Shown piece after piece: positions 56,936-64,000 of a stretch of DNA of 64,000 nucleotides. Made by a program: the position numbers and the translations under genes. The notes under the pieces were generated by a model that did not search any database, was not told where the DNA came from, and was given only the letters and a program-made list of their open reading frames with translations. Numbering within the stretch: the stretch's first letter is position 1; each line of letters starts with the position of its first letter. This DNA comes from JACDCY01 sp964350145 (GTDB lineage: Bacteria > Gemmatimonadota > Gemmatimonadetes > Gemmatimonadales > Gemmatimonadaceae), in NCBI GenBank assembly GCA_964350145.1, contig CAYGJL010000010.1, positions 13,284-77,283 on the forward strand, in the 5' to 3' direction.

Positions 56936-58957
56936 GTGGGCTACCGCTTCAGTGGTTTCCAGATCGACAAGATCGGAGTCATCGGGTCCGGCCAGATCGG
57001 CCCCGATATCGCACTGCACTTCGCCAAGGCGATGCACACCCGGGGCGTTTCCGTCGTCGTGGTTGACGTTTCCGCGGAGGCGCTCGAGCGCGGACGCGCC
57101 AAGGTCAACCGGAAAATCGCCAAGGGGCGCGAGAGCGGCGCATTCACCGCCGATGCCGCCGAGAGCATGGCTCGCCACCTATCGTTCACCAGCGACTACG
57201 AGCAGCTGCGCGATGCCGGCCTCGTCATCGAGGCAGCCACCGAGAACCTCGAGGTAAAACGCCGCATCTTCGCGGAGTTGGAAGAGCTGTGCGGGCCCGA
57301 AACGATCCTGGCGTCCAACTCGTCCCACATCGAGCCGGACGAGCTTTTCGCGGAGACCGACACGCGCGCCCGCGCGCTGGTCATTCATTATTTCTTCCCG
57401 GCAGACCGCAACCATCTGGTGGAGATAATCCCGGGAAGTGAGACCGCGCCGGCGTTGGTGGACGCCCTGCTGGCATTGTACGAGGAGATCGGCAAGGTGC
57501 CGGTCCCGGTCGGCGGTCGGTACGGCTTCGCGGTGAACCCGGTGTTTGAGGGGCTATTCCTCGCCGCGGCCCTCGCGGTGGAAGCGGGCTTGGGCTCCGT
57601 CAAGGAGGTCGATGCCGCGGCCCGCACTGCACTCGGCATGGGGGTGGGGCCGTTCACGGCGATGAACCTCACCGGCGGCAACCCGATCACCGATCACGCG
57701 CTGGACGAGATGACGAAAAAGCTGGGACCGTGGTGGCGCTCGCCGCGTCTAATGAAGGAGGCTATGGCTTCCGGCAAGCCGTGGGACGTGCCCGGGCGGG
57801 ACGAAAAGATCGAGCTTCCACTGGAGCGCGAAGAGCGGATCGGCGACACGATGCGAAGCGCGTACTTCGGACTCGTGGGACAGACACTCGACAGCGGAAT
57901 CATCTCTCTCGCGGACCTCGAGGTCGCGGTCGAGACCGGACTCGCGATGCGGGCGCCGTTCGAGCTCATGAACGAGCTGGGAATTTCCCGGGCGCTGCAG
58001 CTGGTGGAGACGTACGCCGCGGATCACCCCGGGTTTGCCGTTCCGCGCTGTATCTCGGCGCAAGTCCGCGCGGGACGGCCGTTCCGTATCTCGCACGTGC
58101 TCAGGCGCGACGCGGGCGACGTCGCCGTGCTCACAATTCGTCGCCCGCGGGTCCTCAACGCGCTGAACGACGACGTGTTCGAGCAGCTGTACGAGCATTT
58201 CGTCGCGCTGCATTCGGATCCGGCAATCGCGGCCGTGGTGCTAACCGGTTTCGGGACGAGATCGTTCGTCTCCGGCGCGGACGTGGGTTTTCTTGCCCGC
58301 ATCGAGAGTCCGGCGGACGGCGCGACTACGGCGGAACGGTCGAAGCGCGCGGGCAACCTGATCGAGAGCCTCGGAAAACCCGTCGTGTGCGCGCTGAACG
58401 GTCCGGCGCTGGGAGGAGGCGTGGAGCTAGCCATGTGCTGCACTGCGCGCGTCGCGCGCAAAGGCATGCCGATGGCGGTCGCGCAGCCTGAGGTGAACCT
58501 CGGCATCGTGCCCGGCGCGGGGGCTACTCAGCGCCTTCCGCGACTAGTGGGGATGGAGAAGGCCGCCGAAATGCTGCGCACGGGGCGTGGCTTGTCGGGA
58601 GCGGAGGCGGTCGCATGCGGCCTGATCCGCGAGGAGGTGGACGGCAACGTCGTGGAGAGGGCGATCGAGCTCGCGCGCGCGGCCGCCCGCGGCGAGGTCA
58701 GGCTGCCGGTGATCGATCCAGGTCCGATGCCGACGCCCGCGATTCTTCCTCCGGTAGAGATAGGACACAGGAGCCGGGCCATCGACGGACTGATGTGCCG
58801 CGCGCTACTGGAAGGCTGCAACCAACCGCTTGCCGACGGTCTCCAGATCGAATCCGAGATGTTCGGAGCGTGCTGCGCCACGGAGGACATGCGGATCGGC
58901 GTCGGGAACTTCCTCGCCAACGGCCCCCGTTCGAAAGCAGAATTCGTGCATCGCTGA
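56936..58957 (+). CDS. 3-hydroxyacyl-CoA dehydrogenase / enoyl-CoA hydratase fusion
   Basis: About 673 aa from GTG 56936 (GGAGA ~10 bases upstream). Residues ~10-330 are the NAD-dependent 3-hydroxyacyl-CoA dehydrogenase (KIGVIGSGQIGPDIALHFA, the His region VIHYFFPADRNHLVEIIPG); residues ~390-600 are a crotonase (LTIRRPRVLNALNDD, FVSGADVGFL, LGGGVELAMCC, GIVPGAGATQRLPR). The order is dehydrogenase first, the reverse of E. coli FadB and like some archaeal and actinobacterial fusions. It is divergent from bcrC and shares the regulatory region, so it is probably co-regulated and oxidises 3-hydroxypimelyl-CoA and related intermediates. Confidence 0.88.
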   Translation: MGYRFSGFQIDKIGVIGSGQIGPDIALHFAKAMHTRGVSVVVVDVSAEALERGRAKVNRKIAKGRESGAFTADAAESMARHLSFTSDYEQLRDAGLVIEAATENLEVKRRIFAELEELCGPETILASNSSHIEPDELFAETDTRARALVIHYFFPADRNHLVEIIPGSETAPALVDALLALYEEIGKVPVPVGGRYGFAVNPVFEGLFLAAALAVEAGLGSVKEVDAAARTALGMGVGPFTAMNLTGGNPITDHALDEMTKKLGPWWRSPRLMKEAMASGKPWDVPGRDEKIELPLEREERIGDTMRSAYFGLVGQTLDSGIISLADLEVAVETGLAMRAPFELMNELGISRALQLVETYAADHPGFAVPRCISAQVRAGRPFRISHVLRRDAGDVAVLTIRRPRVLNALNDDVFEQLYEHFVALHSDPAIAAVVLTGFGTRSFVSGADVGFLARIESPADGATTAERSKRAGNLIESLGKPVVCALNGPALGGGVELAMCCTARVARKGMPMAVAQPEVNLGIVPGAGATQRLPRLVGMEKAAEMLRTGRGLSGAEAVACGLIREEVDGNVVERAIELARAAARGEVRLPVIDPGPMPTPAILPPVEIGHRSRAIDGLMCRALLEGCNQPLADGLQIESEMFGACCATEDMRIGVGNFLANGPRSKAEFVHR

Positions 58958-58993
58958 CGCGGCTCGCCGCGCGCAGCAATCACGCTGACGCCG

Positions 58994-59674
58994 CTACGGG
59001 TTCCGGTCCACGCCGACACCCGGCGCGGTATTGATCCGCGCGACTCTGCTTGCCGTGTCCCGCGCCGCATCCCGGATGCGATCGAACTGCCCCGCCGCGA
59101 TCCAGTCCCGCGGCGCCATCCACGGCCCGCCGCACGCGACCACGTTCGGAAGCGGTAGATATCTCTCGAAGTTTGCCGCAGTGAGTCCGCCGTTGGCATT
59201 GAACTCGACGCCGGCGAACGGTCCGGCCAGGAGCTGAAGGTACGCGGGCCCACCCAGCGTCTCGATCGGCCACAGCTTGAGCAGGGTAAGTCCCACGTCG
59301 AGCGCGGCTTCGATCTCCGTGGCAGTGGAGACGCCGGGGTAGACCGGAAGGTCGTGCTCGAGGCAGTAGTCCACGACCGCGCGGGAGAATCCCGGCGACA
59401 CGATGAACTTCGCCCCGGCGTCTCTGGCCTGCTCGGCCTGAGCGACGTTCAGCACCGTACCCGCACCCGCGAACATCTCCGGCTGCGCCTGCGTGATCCG
59501 GCGCAGCGCCTCGAGCGCCGTGGGAGTGCGCAGCGTGATCTCCACGATCGGCAATCCGCCGGCCAGCAGCGCACTCGCGAGCGCGCCTGCATCCTTTGGA
59601 TCATCTATCACGATCACTGGCATTATTCGCGAGCGCCGAAGCGCGGCCGTCATCGCTGACTGCTGAACGTTCAT
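58994..59674 (-). CDS. eda: KDPG/KHG aldolase-like protein
   Basis: A 226-aa class I aldolase of the KDPG family from ATG 59674. Catalytic Glu is in LPIVEITLRTPTALEAL; the Schiff-base Lys is in TLLKLWPIETLGG, where most family members have KFFPA. PGVSTATEIEAAL and GPFAGVEFNANGGL also match. It would cleave 2-keto-3-deoxy-6-phosphogluconate or 4-hydroxy-2-oxoglutarate to pyruvate. No edd or other Entner-Doudoroff gene is adjacent, so the physiological role is open. Confidence 0.85.
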   Translation of the reverse strand: MNVQQSAMTAALRRSRIMPVIVIDDPKDAGALASALLAGGLPIVEITLRTPTALEALRRITQAQPEMFAGAGTVLNVAQAEQARDAGAKFIVSPGFSRAVVDYCLEHDLPVYPGVSTATEIEAALDVGLTLLKLWPIETLGGPAYLQLLAGPFAGVEFNANGGLTAANFERYLPLPNVVACGGPWMAPRDWIAAGQFDRIRDAARDTASRVARINTAPGVGVDRNP

Positions 59675-59708
59675 GTCGGATCCCGTGGGGGTTGCGGACA
59701 AAGTTACA

Positions 59709-61841
59709 TCAGATGATGCGCAGCACGTCCTCGGCGGGGCCGGCATCGCCGTCAGGCAGCAAGACCGCTATGTGAGTCAGGGCCTCGCGCTCACGCGGCC
59801 AGGTGAGACGACTCGCCGCCTCGGAGAACTGGAGCCACTCGAATCTCACGTGCTCCGGACCGAGGGCGACGGGCGTGCCGGCCGATACCACGGCGGCGAA
59901 GGCGATGGCGAGCTGAACCGTCTGCTCGCGGTGCAGGAAGAAGGCGCTGACGGTGACGTTGTACAGCCGCTCGACGGCCAGCCCCGTCTCCTCCTTGAGC
60001 TCGCGGAGCGCGGCGTCTTCCGGCTTCTCGCCGTCAACGATGTGGCCGTGGATGGCTTCCCATGAGCCGGGGCAGCGCGTGTCCTCGGCGCGCTGCAACG
60101 CGAGGACGCGCCACGCGTCTCCCTCACGCGTCAGAACGTACACGTCCACCACGCCGGCTTTGATCCGTGTCATCGAGCCTTCGTCTTTGCTGATTTCCGA
60201 ATGATATCGCGCGGGCGTCGCGGCCGGCACGGCCGGATCCGAAGGCCGTTCGGCGACGCGCAACAGCTCGGCCGATGTCGTCTCGCCGGCAGCCACGTGA
60301 GCGATCCCCGACTCCCAGATCGAGGCCGCTCCGTCCGCGCGCGCGGCCTCCAGCAGCGACGGGACGCTGTCGCCCCGGGCGATCCGCCGCTCCAGCTCCG
60401 GCGTCGAGATAACGATCTCCGCCACCGCGATTCGTCCGTGATAGCCGGTGCCGCCGCACCGCGCGCAGCCGCCGGACGCTCCGCACGCGCACAACCGGCG
60501 GACTAGCCGCTGCGCGATCACTCCCTTGAGCGCCGCGGCCATCTTTTGTGACTCGACGCCAAGGTCGGTCATGCGCGCGATCGAGCCGCACGCGTCGATC
60601 GTGTGCAGCGTGGCCAGCACCAAGTGTCCGGTCAGCGAGGCCTGAATCGCTATGGCCGCGGTCTCCCGATCCCTGATCTCGCCGATGAGCACGATGTCGG
60701 GGTCCTGCCGCAGGATGGAGCGCAGCGCAGCGGCGAACGTCAGGCCGGCCTTCTCGTTGACCTGCACCTGCACGATGCCAGGCGTCCTGTATTCGACCGG
60801 ATCTTCGACTGTGACGATGTTGACTCCGCGCACCTGCAGGTGACGCAGCATCGCGTACAGCGTCGTGGTCTTGCCCGAGCCGGTCGGACCGGTAACGAGC
60901 ACCAACCCCTCGCGGGCATCGAGCAGGCGGTGGATGCGCGCGGATTCGTCGCGCGCGAAGCCGAGCGAGTCGAGCGAGCGCGCCGTTGTGCGTCCGTCGA
61001 GAATGCGGATCACGACTTTCTCGCCGTGGGCCGAGGGGAGCGTGGAAACGCGGAGATCGATGCCGACGCCGTTGGCGCCGACTCGCGCCCGTCCGCCCTG
61101 CGGCCGCAGCCGGTCGGCGATATCCATATTCGCCATGATCTTGATGCGCGAGACGAGCGGGACGCCGATCATGCGCGGTAGCGTCATTGCCTGCCGCAGG
61201 ACGCCGTCCACCCGGTAGCGCACGGCGATTCCCTGCTCTTCGGCTTCGAGATGGATGTCGCTCGCTCGCGACGCGATTCCCTCGGCCACGATGTGGTCCA
61301 CGAGCTTTACGACGGGCCGCTCGATCGCGGAGTCGTCGAGGTCTCCGGGCGACTCTTCGATCGGGTCCGGCAGCGCGTCCAGCTCGCGCCGCTCGGCGAC
61401 GCCGTCGAGAATCTTTGCCACCGCGTCCTCGGGGCGATACACCTCGTCTATCCGCTTGTCGATGTCCGATGGGGACGCGAGCAGCATGCGTACGCGGCGC
61501 CCTGACCAGAACCCCAGGGTGCGCTCGCAGTCCATGTCGTACGGGTTGGACGTCGCGATCTCGAGCGTGTCGCCTGTGGCCGCGAGGGGGAGGATCCGGT
61601 ACCGGCGCGCCAGCTCCTCCGGCACGCGCTCCAGCGCCTGCGAGCTGACCAGCAGCCTCTTCGCCACCGGCACGCGCAGGCGCTCGGACACTGCGGCGAT
61701 TATCTGCTCGTCCGTGAGCGGTGACAGACGCGCCGCCGTTTCCCAGTAGCTCGCGGTAACGGCTGCATCCACGGCAGCCATGTCACTCGCGCTGAGCAGC
61801 TCGGCGAGGAGCGGACGGAGCCAGGGATCGACGGGCACCAC
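59709..61841 (-). CDS. GspE/PilB-type secretion ATPase with C-terminal Nudix hydrolase domain
   Basis: A single 710-aa frame. Residues ~1-560 are a type II secretion/type IV pilus assembly ATPase: N-terminal GspE-II domain, Walker A VTGPTGSGKTTTLYAML, Asp box region VEDPVEYR, Walker B ILRQDPDIVLIGEIRDRETA, His box ATLHTIDA and the zinc tetracysteine CACGASGGCARCGG. Residues ~580-710 are a Nudix domain with GHIVDGEKPEDAALRELKEE. No stop separates them; a start at the Met before TRIKAG, with AAGG upstream, could also allow separate translation. No other secretion genes are nearby. If fused, this pairing is unusual. Confidence 0.78.
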   Translation of the reverse strand: MVPVDPWLRPLLAELLSASDMAAVDAAVTASYWETAARLSPLTDEQIIAAVSERLRVPVAKRLLVSSQALERVPEELARRYRILPLAATGDTLEIATSNPYDMDCERTLGFWSGRRVRMLLASPSDIDKRIDEVYRPEDAVAKILDGVAERRELDALPDPIEESPGDLDDSAIERPVVKLVDHIVAEGIASRASDIHLEAEEQGIAVRYRVDGVLRQAMTLPRMIGVPLVSRIKIMANMDIADRLRPQGGRARVGANGVGIDLRVSTLPSAHGEKVVIRILDGRTTARSLDSLGFARDESARIHRLLDAREGLVLVTGPTGSGKTTTLYAMLRHLQVRGVNIVTVEDPVEYRTPGIVQVQVNEKAGLTFAAALRSILRQDPDIVLIGEIRDRETAAIAIQASLTGHLVLATLHTIDACGSIARMTDLGVESQKMAAALKGVIAQRLVRRLCACGASGGCARCGGTGYHGRIAVAEIVISTPELERRIARGDSVPSLLEAARADGAASIWESGIAHVAAGETTSAELLRVAERPSDPAVPAATPARYHSEISKDEGSMTRIKAGVVDVYVLTREGDAWRVLALQRAEDTRCPGSWEAIHGHIVDGEKPEDAALRELKEETGLAVERLYNVTVSAFFLHREQTVQLAIAFAAVVSAGTPVALGPEHVRFEWLQFSEAASRLTWPREREALTHIAVLLPDGDAGPAEDVLRII

Positions 61842-62083
61842 ATCACGTTATGAGGTCACCGCCCCAGCCCGGCACCGCGCGGCGCCGCGTGGCATCGAAA
61901 TGCGGCGCATTGACCCGCGATATCATTGCGGGGGCAGTTTCGTCATGTTGCTTCGCGGCTTCGGAATTGACCCACGAGCTGATACTACGCGCGAGGCGCA
62001 CCTTCCTTGCGCGCCGAAAGCATGGCACCCAGGTTGATGTGTGCCCGATTCCTGGTACATGCGTCCCTCTCAGGAGGCCAATG

Positions 62084-62710
62084 ATGCCACGCCCTGGTCT
62101 GAAGACGTTGCTCGCCACGCTTGTGCTCGCCGCTGCGTGCTCGGACCCGACGCAGCCCCCCGTCGAGCCGATCGAGAATATCGCCCGCGAGCTGCTCCGC
62201 TTCCCCGATTGCGAGGGCCCCGCCACTAGCGTGGATGCGGCTTTCGACGTCACGCTTCCGCTCGAGACCTACCTGCGTAACCACGAGCTCTTTGCAGCGC
62301 TCGCGAGAGAGGTGCCCGGCGGCTTCGCGGGAGTTTTCCAGGACAAATCCCAGCCGGTGCTCCTGCTCGCGGACCGGTCCCGGGAGACCGAGGCCAAGGC
62401 GGCCCTTGCGCCGTATCTCACCAATCTCTACGGACTCAACATGGCCACCGTGGAGGTTCGCACTGCACGGTGGAACTTCGCGCAGCTCGTGAACTGGCAC
62501 ACGTACCTCTTCCGGCACACGCCGGTCGCGGCAACGCCGGGACTCACATACAACGACACGGACGTCACTCTCAATCGCATCCTGATGGGAGTCAAAGACA
62601 CCGATGCCAGGCAGCGCCTGATTGGCGCACTGTCGGGGGTCGCTCTGCCCTGTGACCTGATCCTGCTGGAGATTCGCGGCGAGCGGGGATCGGCGTCATC
62701 CGGTGGCTGA
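62084..62710 (+). CDS. Lipoprotein of unknown function
   Basis: About 208 aa from ATG 62084, with AGGAGG 6 bases upstream; the adjacent ATG 62081 is too close to it. The signal peptide ends in a lipobox (VLAAACSDP), so the protein is probably lipid-anchored. The body (YLTNLYGLNMATVEVR, FAQLVNWHTYLF) is a mixed fold not matched to a known family. The remaining ~240 bases back to the ATPase gene show no gene or clear signal. It overlaps the next gene by 8 bases. Confidence 0.6.
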   Translation: MPRPGLKTLLATLVLAAACSDPTQPPVEPIENIARELLRFPDCEGPATSVDAAFDVTLPLETYLRNHELFAALAREVPGGFAGVFQDKSQPVLLLADRSRETEAKAALAPYLTNLYGLNMATVEVRTARWNFAQLVNWHTYLFRHTPVAATPGLTYNDTDVTLNRILMGVKDTDARQRLIGALSGVALPCDLILLEIRGERGSASSGG

Positions 62711-63170
62711 TCAAGCGCCGCCGAGAGCTGCTCCGATGGGACGCCGGAAGAGACTGGCGCCGGTGAGCGGAGCGCCGCCTTCACTCATCGGCCCAGCCGC
62801 CCGATGGCTCATTTGCCTTCTGCTGCCGGTCGTCCTCGTGGGTTTCGCCGGCCGCGAGGCGGCGGCTCAATCAAGCAGCGCCGCGCGGCTCGGCGTGCAC
62901 CCACTCGCAAGCATGGAAATGCCGGCGCCGTCGCAGTCGCTCGAGTACTCCACGATGCCCCGTTGGGTCAAATGGGGGCTGATCGGCGCGACGGCGGGGG
63001 CGATCGCGTTCGGGCTCTTCAGCCGAATGACCATCGAGAAGGACAATCCACTCCTCCCCGATGTCGCGCTGGGCGCGGCGGTCGGCTTCGTCACGATCGG
63101 CGGCGCGGTCGCGTTCTACGACTGGGTGTGCAAGCCGGACTCCTCGTCCGACCGCGCGGGGCTCTGCTAA
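62703..63170 (+). CDS. Small membrane protein of unknown function
   Basis: A 155-aa protein with a signal-like segment (WLICLLLPVVLVGFAGREA) and two further hydrophobic stretches (WGLIGATAGAIAFGLFS and LGAAVGFVTIGGAVAFYDW). GTG 62703 overlaps the upstream gene; ATG 62736 is an equally good start. Glycine-zipper-like spacing in the last segments suggests membrane insertion. Two cysteines at the C-terminus. No family recognised. Confidence 0.55.
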   Translation: MADQAPPRAAPMGRRKRLAPVSGAPPSLIGPAARWLICLLLPVVLVGFAGREAAAQSSSAARLGVHPLASMEMPAPSQSLEYSTMPRWVKWGLIGATAGAIAFGLFSRMTIEKDNPLLPDVALGAAVGFVTIGGAVAFYDWVCKPDSSSDRAGLC

Positions 63171-63172
63171 CG

Positions 63173-64000
63173 CTATAGCACCGGCCAGAAGTCGCGATTC
63201 ACGTCGATAGACATGGTCCAGCGCCCGTCGCGTAGCCCGCGCGCGACGTCCACACGGAGGATGTCGAAGATCGTGAGCGCGCCCACCCCGATGCTCGGAT
63301 ACAGCCCGTGCCCGCTGCGCAGCGATCCGGCGCCGCCGTTGATCCCCACCACGTTGAAGTAAGGCGCCAGTGTCATTCGTCCCGGTGCCCGCCCAAACCG
63401 GCCCAGCGACATCGCCGGAAATGGCGCGTGCGTTCGCCACTCGATCCGCGCCGAGCCGCCCGACGTCCCGACAAAGCGATGAAAATCGTAACCGGGACCC
63501 GTTACTGCTCCACCGAGATACACGAGCTGCTGCGGTTGCAGGGATCGCGGCAGACGCGGCGTCGCGTCGTCGGCGTAGCCATAGCCGCCCCGCGGGTCCC
63601 CCGCCGCCGCGAAGACGAGTTGCACCACCAACCGGCTCGTGCCGTACGGCCGCTCGACGTTCGCACGCAGCGCGATCTTCACTCCCGTCTGCCAGTCGTC
63701 GGGCAATTCCAAAGCCGCATACCGGAACCCTGATCCAGCGATACGATACTTCGCCTCGAATCCGCCGATGGTCAGCCGCGTGGGGCGCTCGAGGACGAGC
63801 TCCAGCCGCTGCTCCTCGATCCGCGCCGCCGGCAGCGTAGCGCCGAACTCGCCTGACGCCGGGCTCGCGTTCACGAACAGCGGCCGGTGCTTCTCGACTG
63901 CGAGCGAAGCCAAAGCCCGCCAAGCGCCGGCGGTGGGTGAGACAACCGCCACCTCGAGCCCGCGGGACCCGAACGAATTCGTGTGATCGCTGCCGAACTC
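63173..64000 (-). CDS. Probable outer-membrane beta-barrel protein, C-terminal part
   Basis: Only the C-terminal ~275 residues are visible; the frame is open to the window edge. The sequence alternates polar and hydrophobic residues in strands with many aromatic residues (FRYAALELPDDWQTGVKIAL, GLYPSIGVGALTIFDILRVD), and ends MSIDVNRDFWPVL, as expected for a barrel-type or autotransporter-like domain. Likely an outer-membrane protein or the membrane domain of a secreted enzyme. Family unknown. Confidence 0.5.
   Translation of the reverse strand, partial: EFGSDHTNSFGSRGLEVAVVSPTAGAWRALASLAVEKHRPLFVNASPASGEFGATLPAARIEEQRLELVLERPTRLTIGGFEAKYRIAGSGFRYAALELPDDWQTGVKIALRANVERPYGTSRLVVQLVFAAAGDPRGGYGYADDATPRLPRSLQPQQLVYLGGAVTGPGYDFHRFVGTSGGSARIEWRTHAPFPAMSLGRFGRAPGRMTLAPYFNVVGINGGAGSLRSGHGLYPSIGVGALTIFDILRVDVARGLRDGRWTMSIDVNRDFWPVL

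Overview
The window is GC-rich bacterial DNA of the kind assembled from an environmental sample. One run of 100 Ns is flanked by an identical 55-base overlap, which is the signature of a short-read scaffold join. The chromosomal gene set (pst-phoU-ppx-ppk, dnaK, htrA, tig-clpP-clpX-lon-engB) and the many secreted proteins of unknown family suggest a Gram-negative bacterium outside the well-studied Proteobacteria. Gemmatimonadota is my best guess, from general style only, and I could not test it.

Layout. 1-8340 (+): end of a PhoR-like kinase, a phosphate-type porin with a candidate PHO box, pstSCAB1B2, phoU and an exopolyphosphatase; together a phosphate uptake and polyphosphate module. 8374-11986 (-): a VapBC toxin-antitoxin pair, polyphosphate kinase and a rhomboid protease. 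12133-19703 (+): dnaK with a strong terminator, three linked secreted or membrane proteins (the last with a FecR domain), an HtrA protease and tRNA-Leu(UAG). 19770-20006: an unexplained 237-bp element with 39-bp inverted ends. 20070-30001 (+): tig-clpP-clpX-lon-engB, a lipoprotein, an aminotransferase, a hexapeptide acyltransferase and a hemerythrin-like protein. 30032-34714 (-): a two-component cluster that contains decayed duplicates. 34764-35728 (+): a Crp/Fnr-type regulator interrupted by the artificial gap, followed by what looks like the 5' end of a group II intron.

35881-56799 (-) is the standout: 17 genes on one strand, mostly joined by 4-base stop/start overlaps. They encode anaerobic aromatic degradation by the benzoyl-CoA route: a class I ATP-dependent benzoyl-CoA reductase (bcrCBAD), a molybdenum hydroxylase resembling 4-hydroxybenzoyl-CoA reductase, a TetR regulator, thiolase, ring-opening hydrolase (oah), an SDR dehydrogenase, dienoyl-CoA hydratase (dch), an acyl-CoA ligase and 6-hydroxycyclohexene-carboxyl-CoA dehydrogenase (had). 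A divergent gene at 56936 encodes a 3-hydroxyacyl-CoA dehydrogenase/enoyl-CoA hydratase fusion that would continue beta-oxidation of the opened ring. Promoter-like sequences and a perfect 16-bp palindrome lie between the two transcription units.

Inside this operon (38855-44068) sits a second, diverged four-part set of the same enzyme superfamily. It has two ATPase/activator subunits, one iron-sulfur subunit, and one subunit fused to a ketopantoate-reductase domain whose iron-sulfur cysteines have all been replaced. I know of no described enzyme with this composition; it is the best candidate for a new system here. No ferredoxin, 2-oxoglutarate:ferredoxin oxidoreductase, typical benzoate-CoA ligase or aromatic transporter is visible in the window.

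58994-64000: a KDPG-aldolase-like protein, a GspE/PilB-type ATPase with a C-terminal Nudix domain in the same frame, a lipoprotein, a small membrane protein, and the C-terminal part of a probable outer-membrane protein that runs off the edge. Heptamer-repeat arrays occur in intergenic spaces between 11 and 22 kb and nowhere in the aromatic operon.
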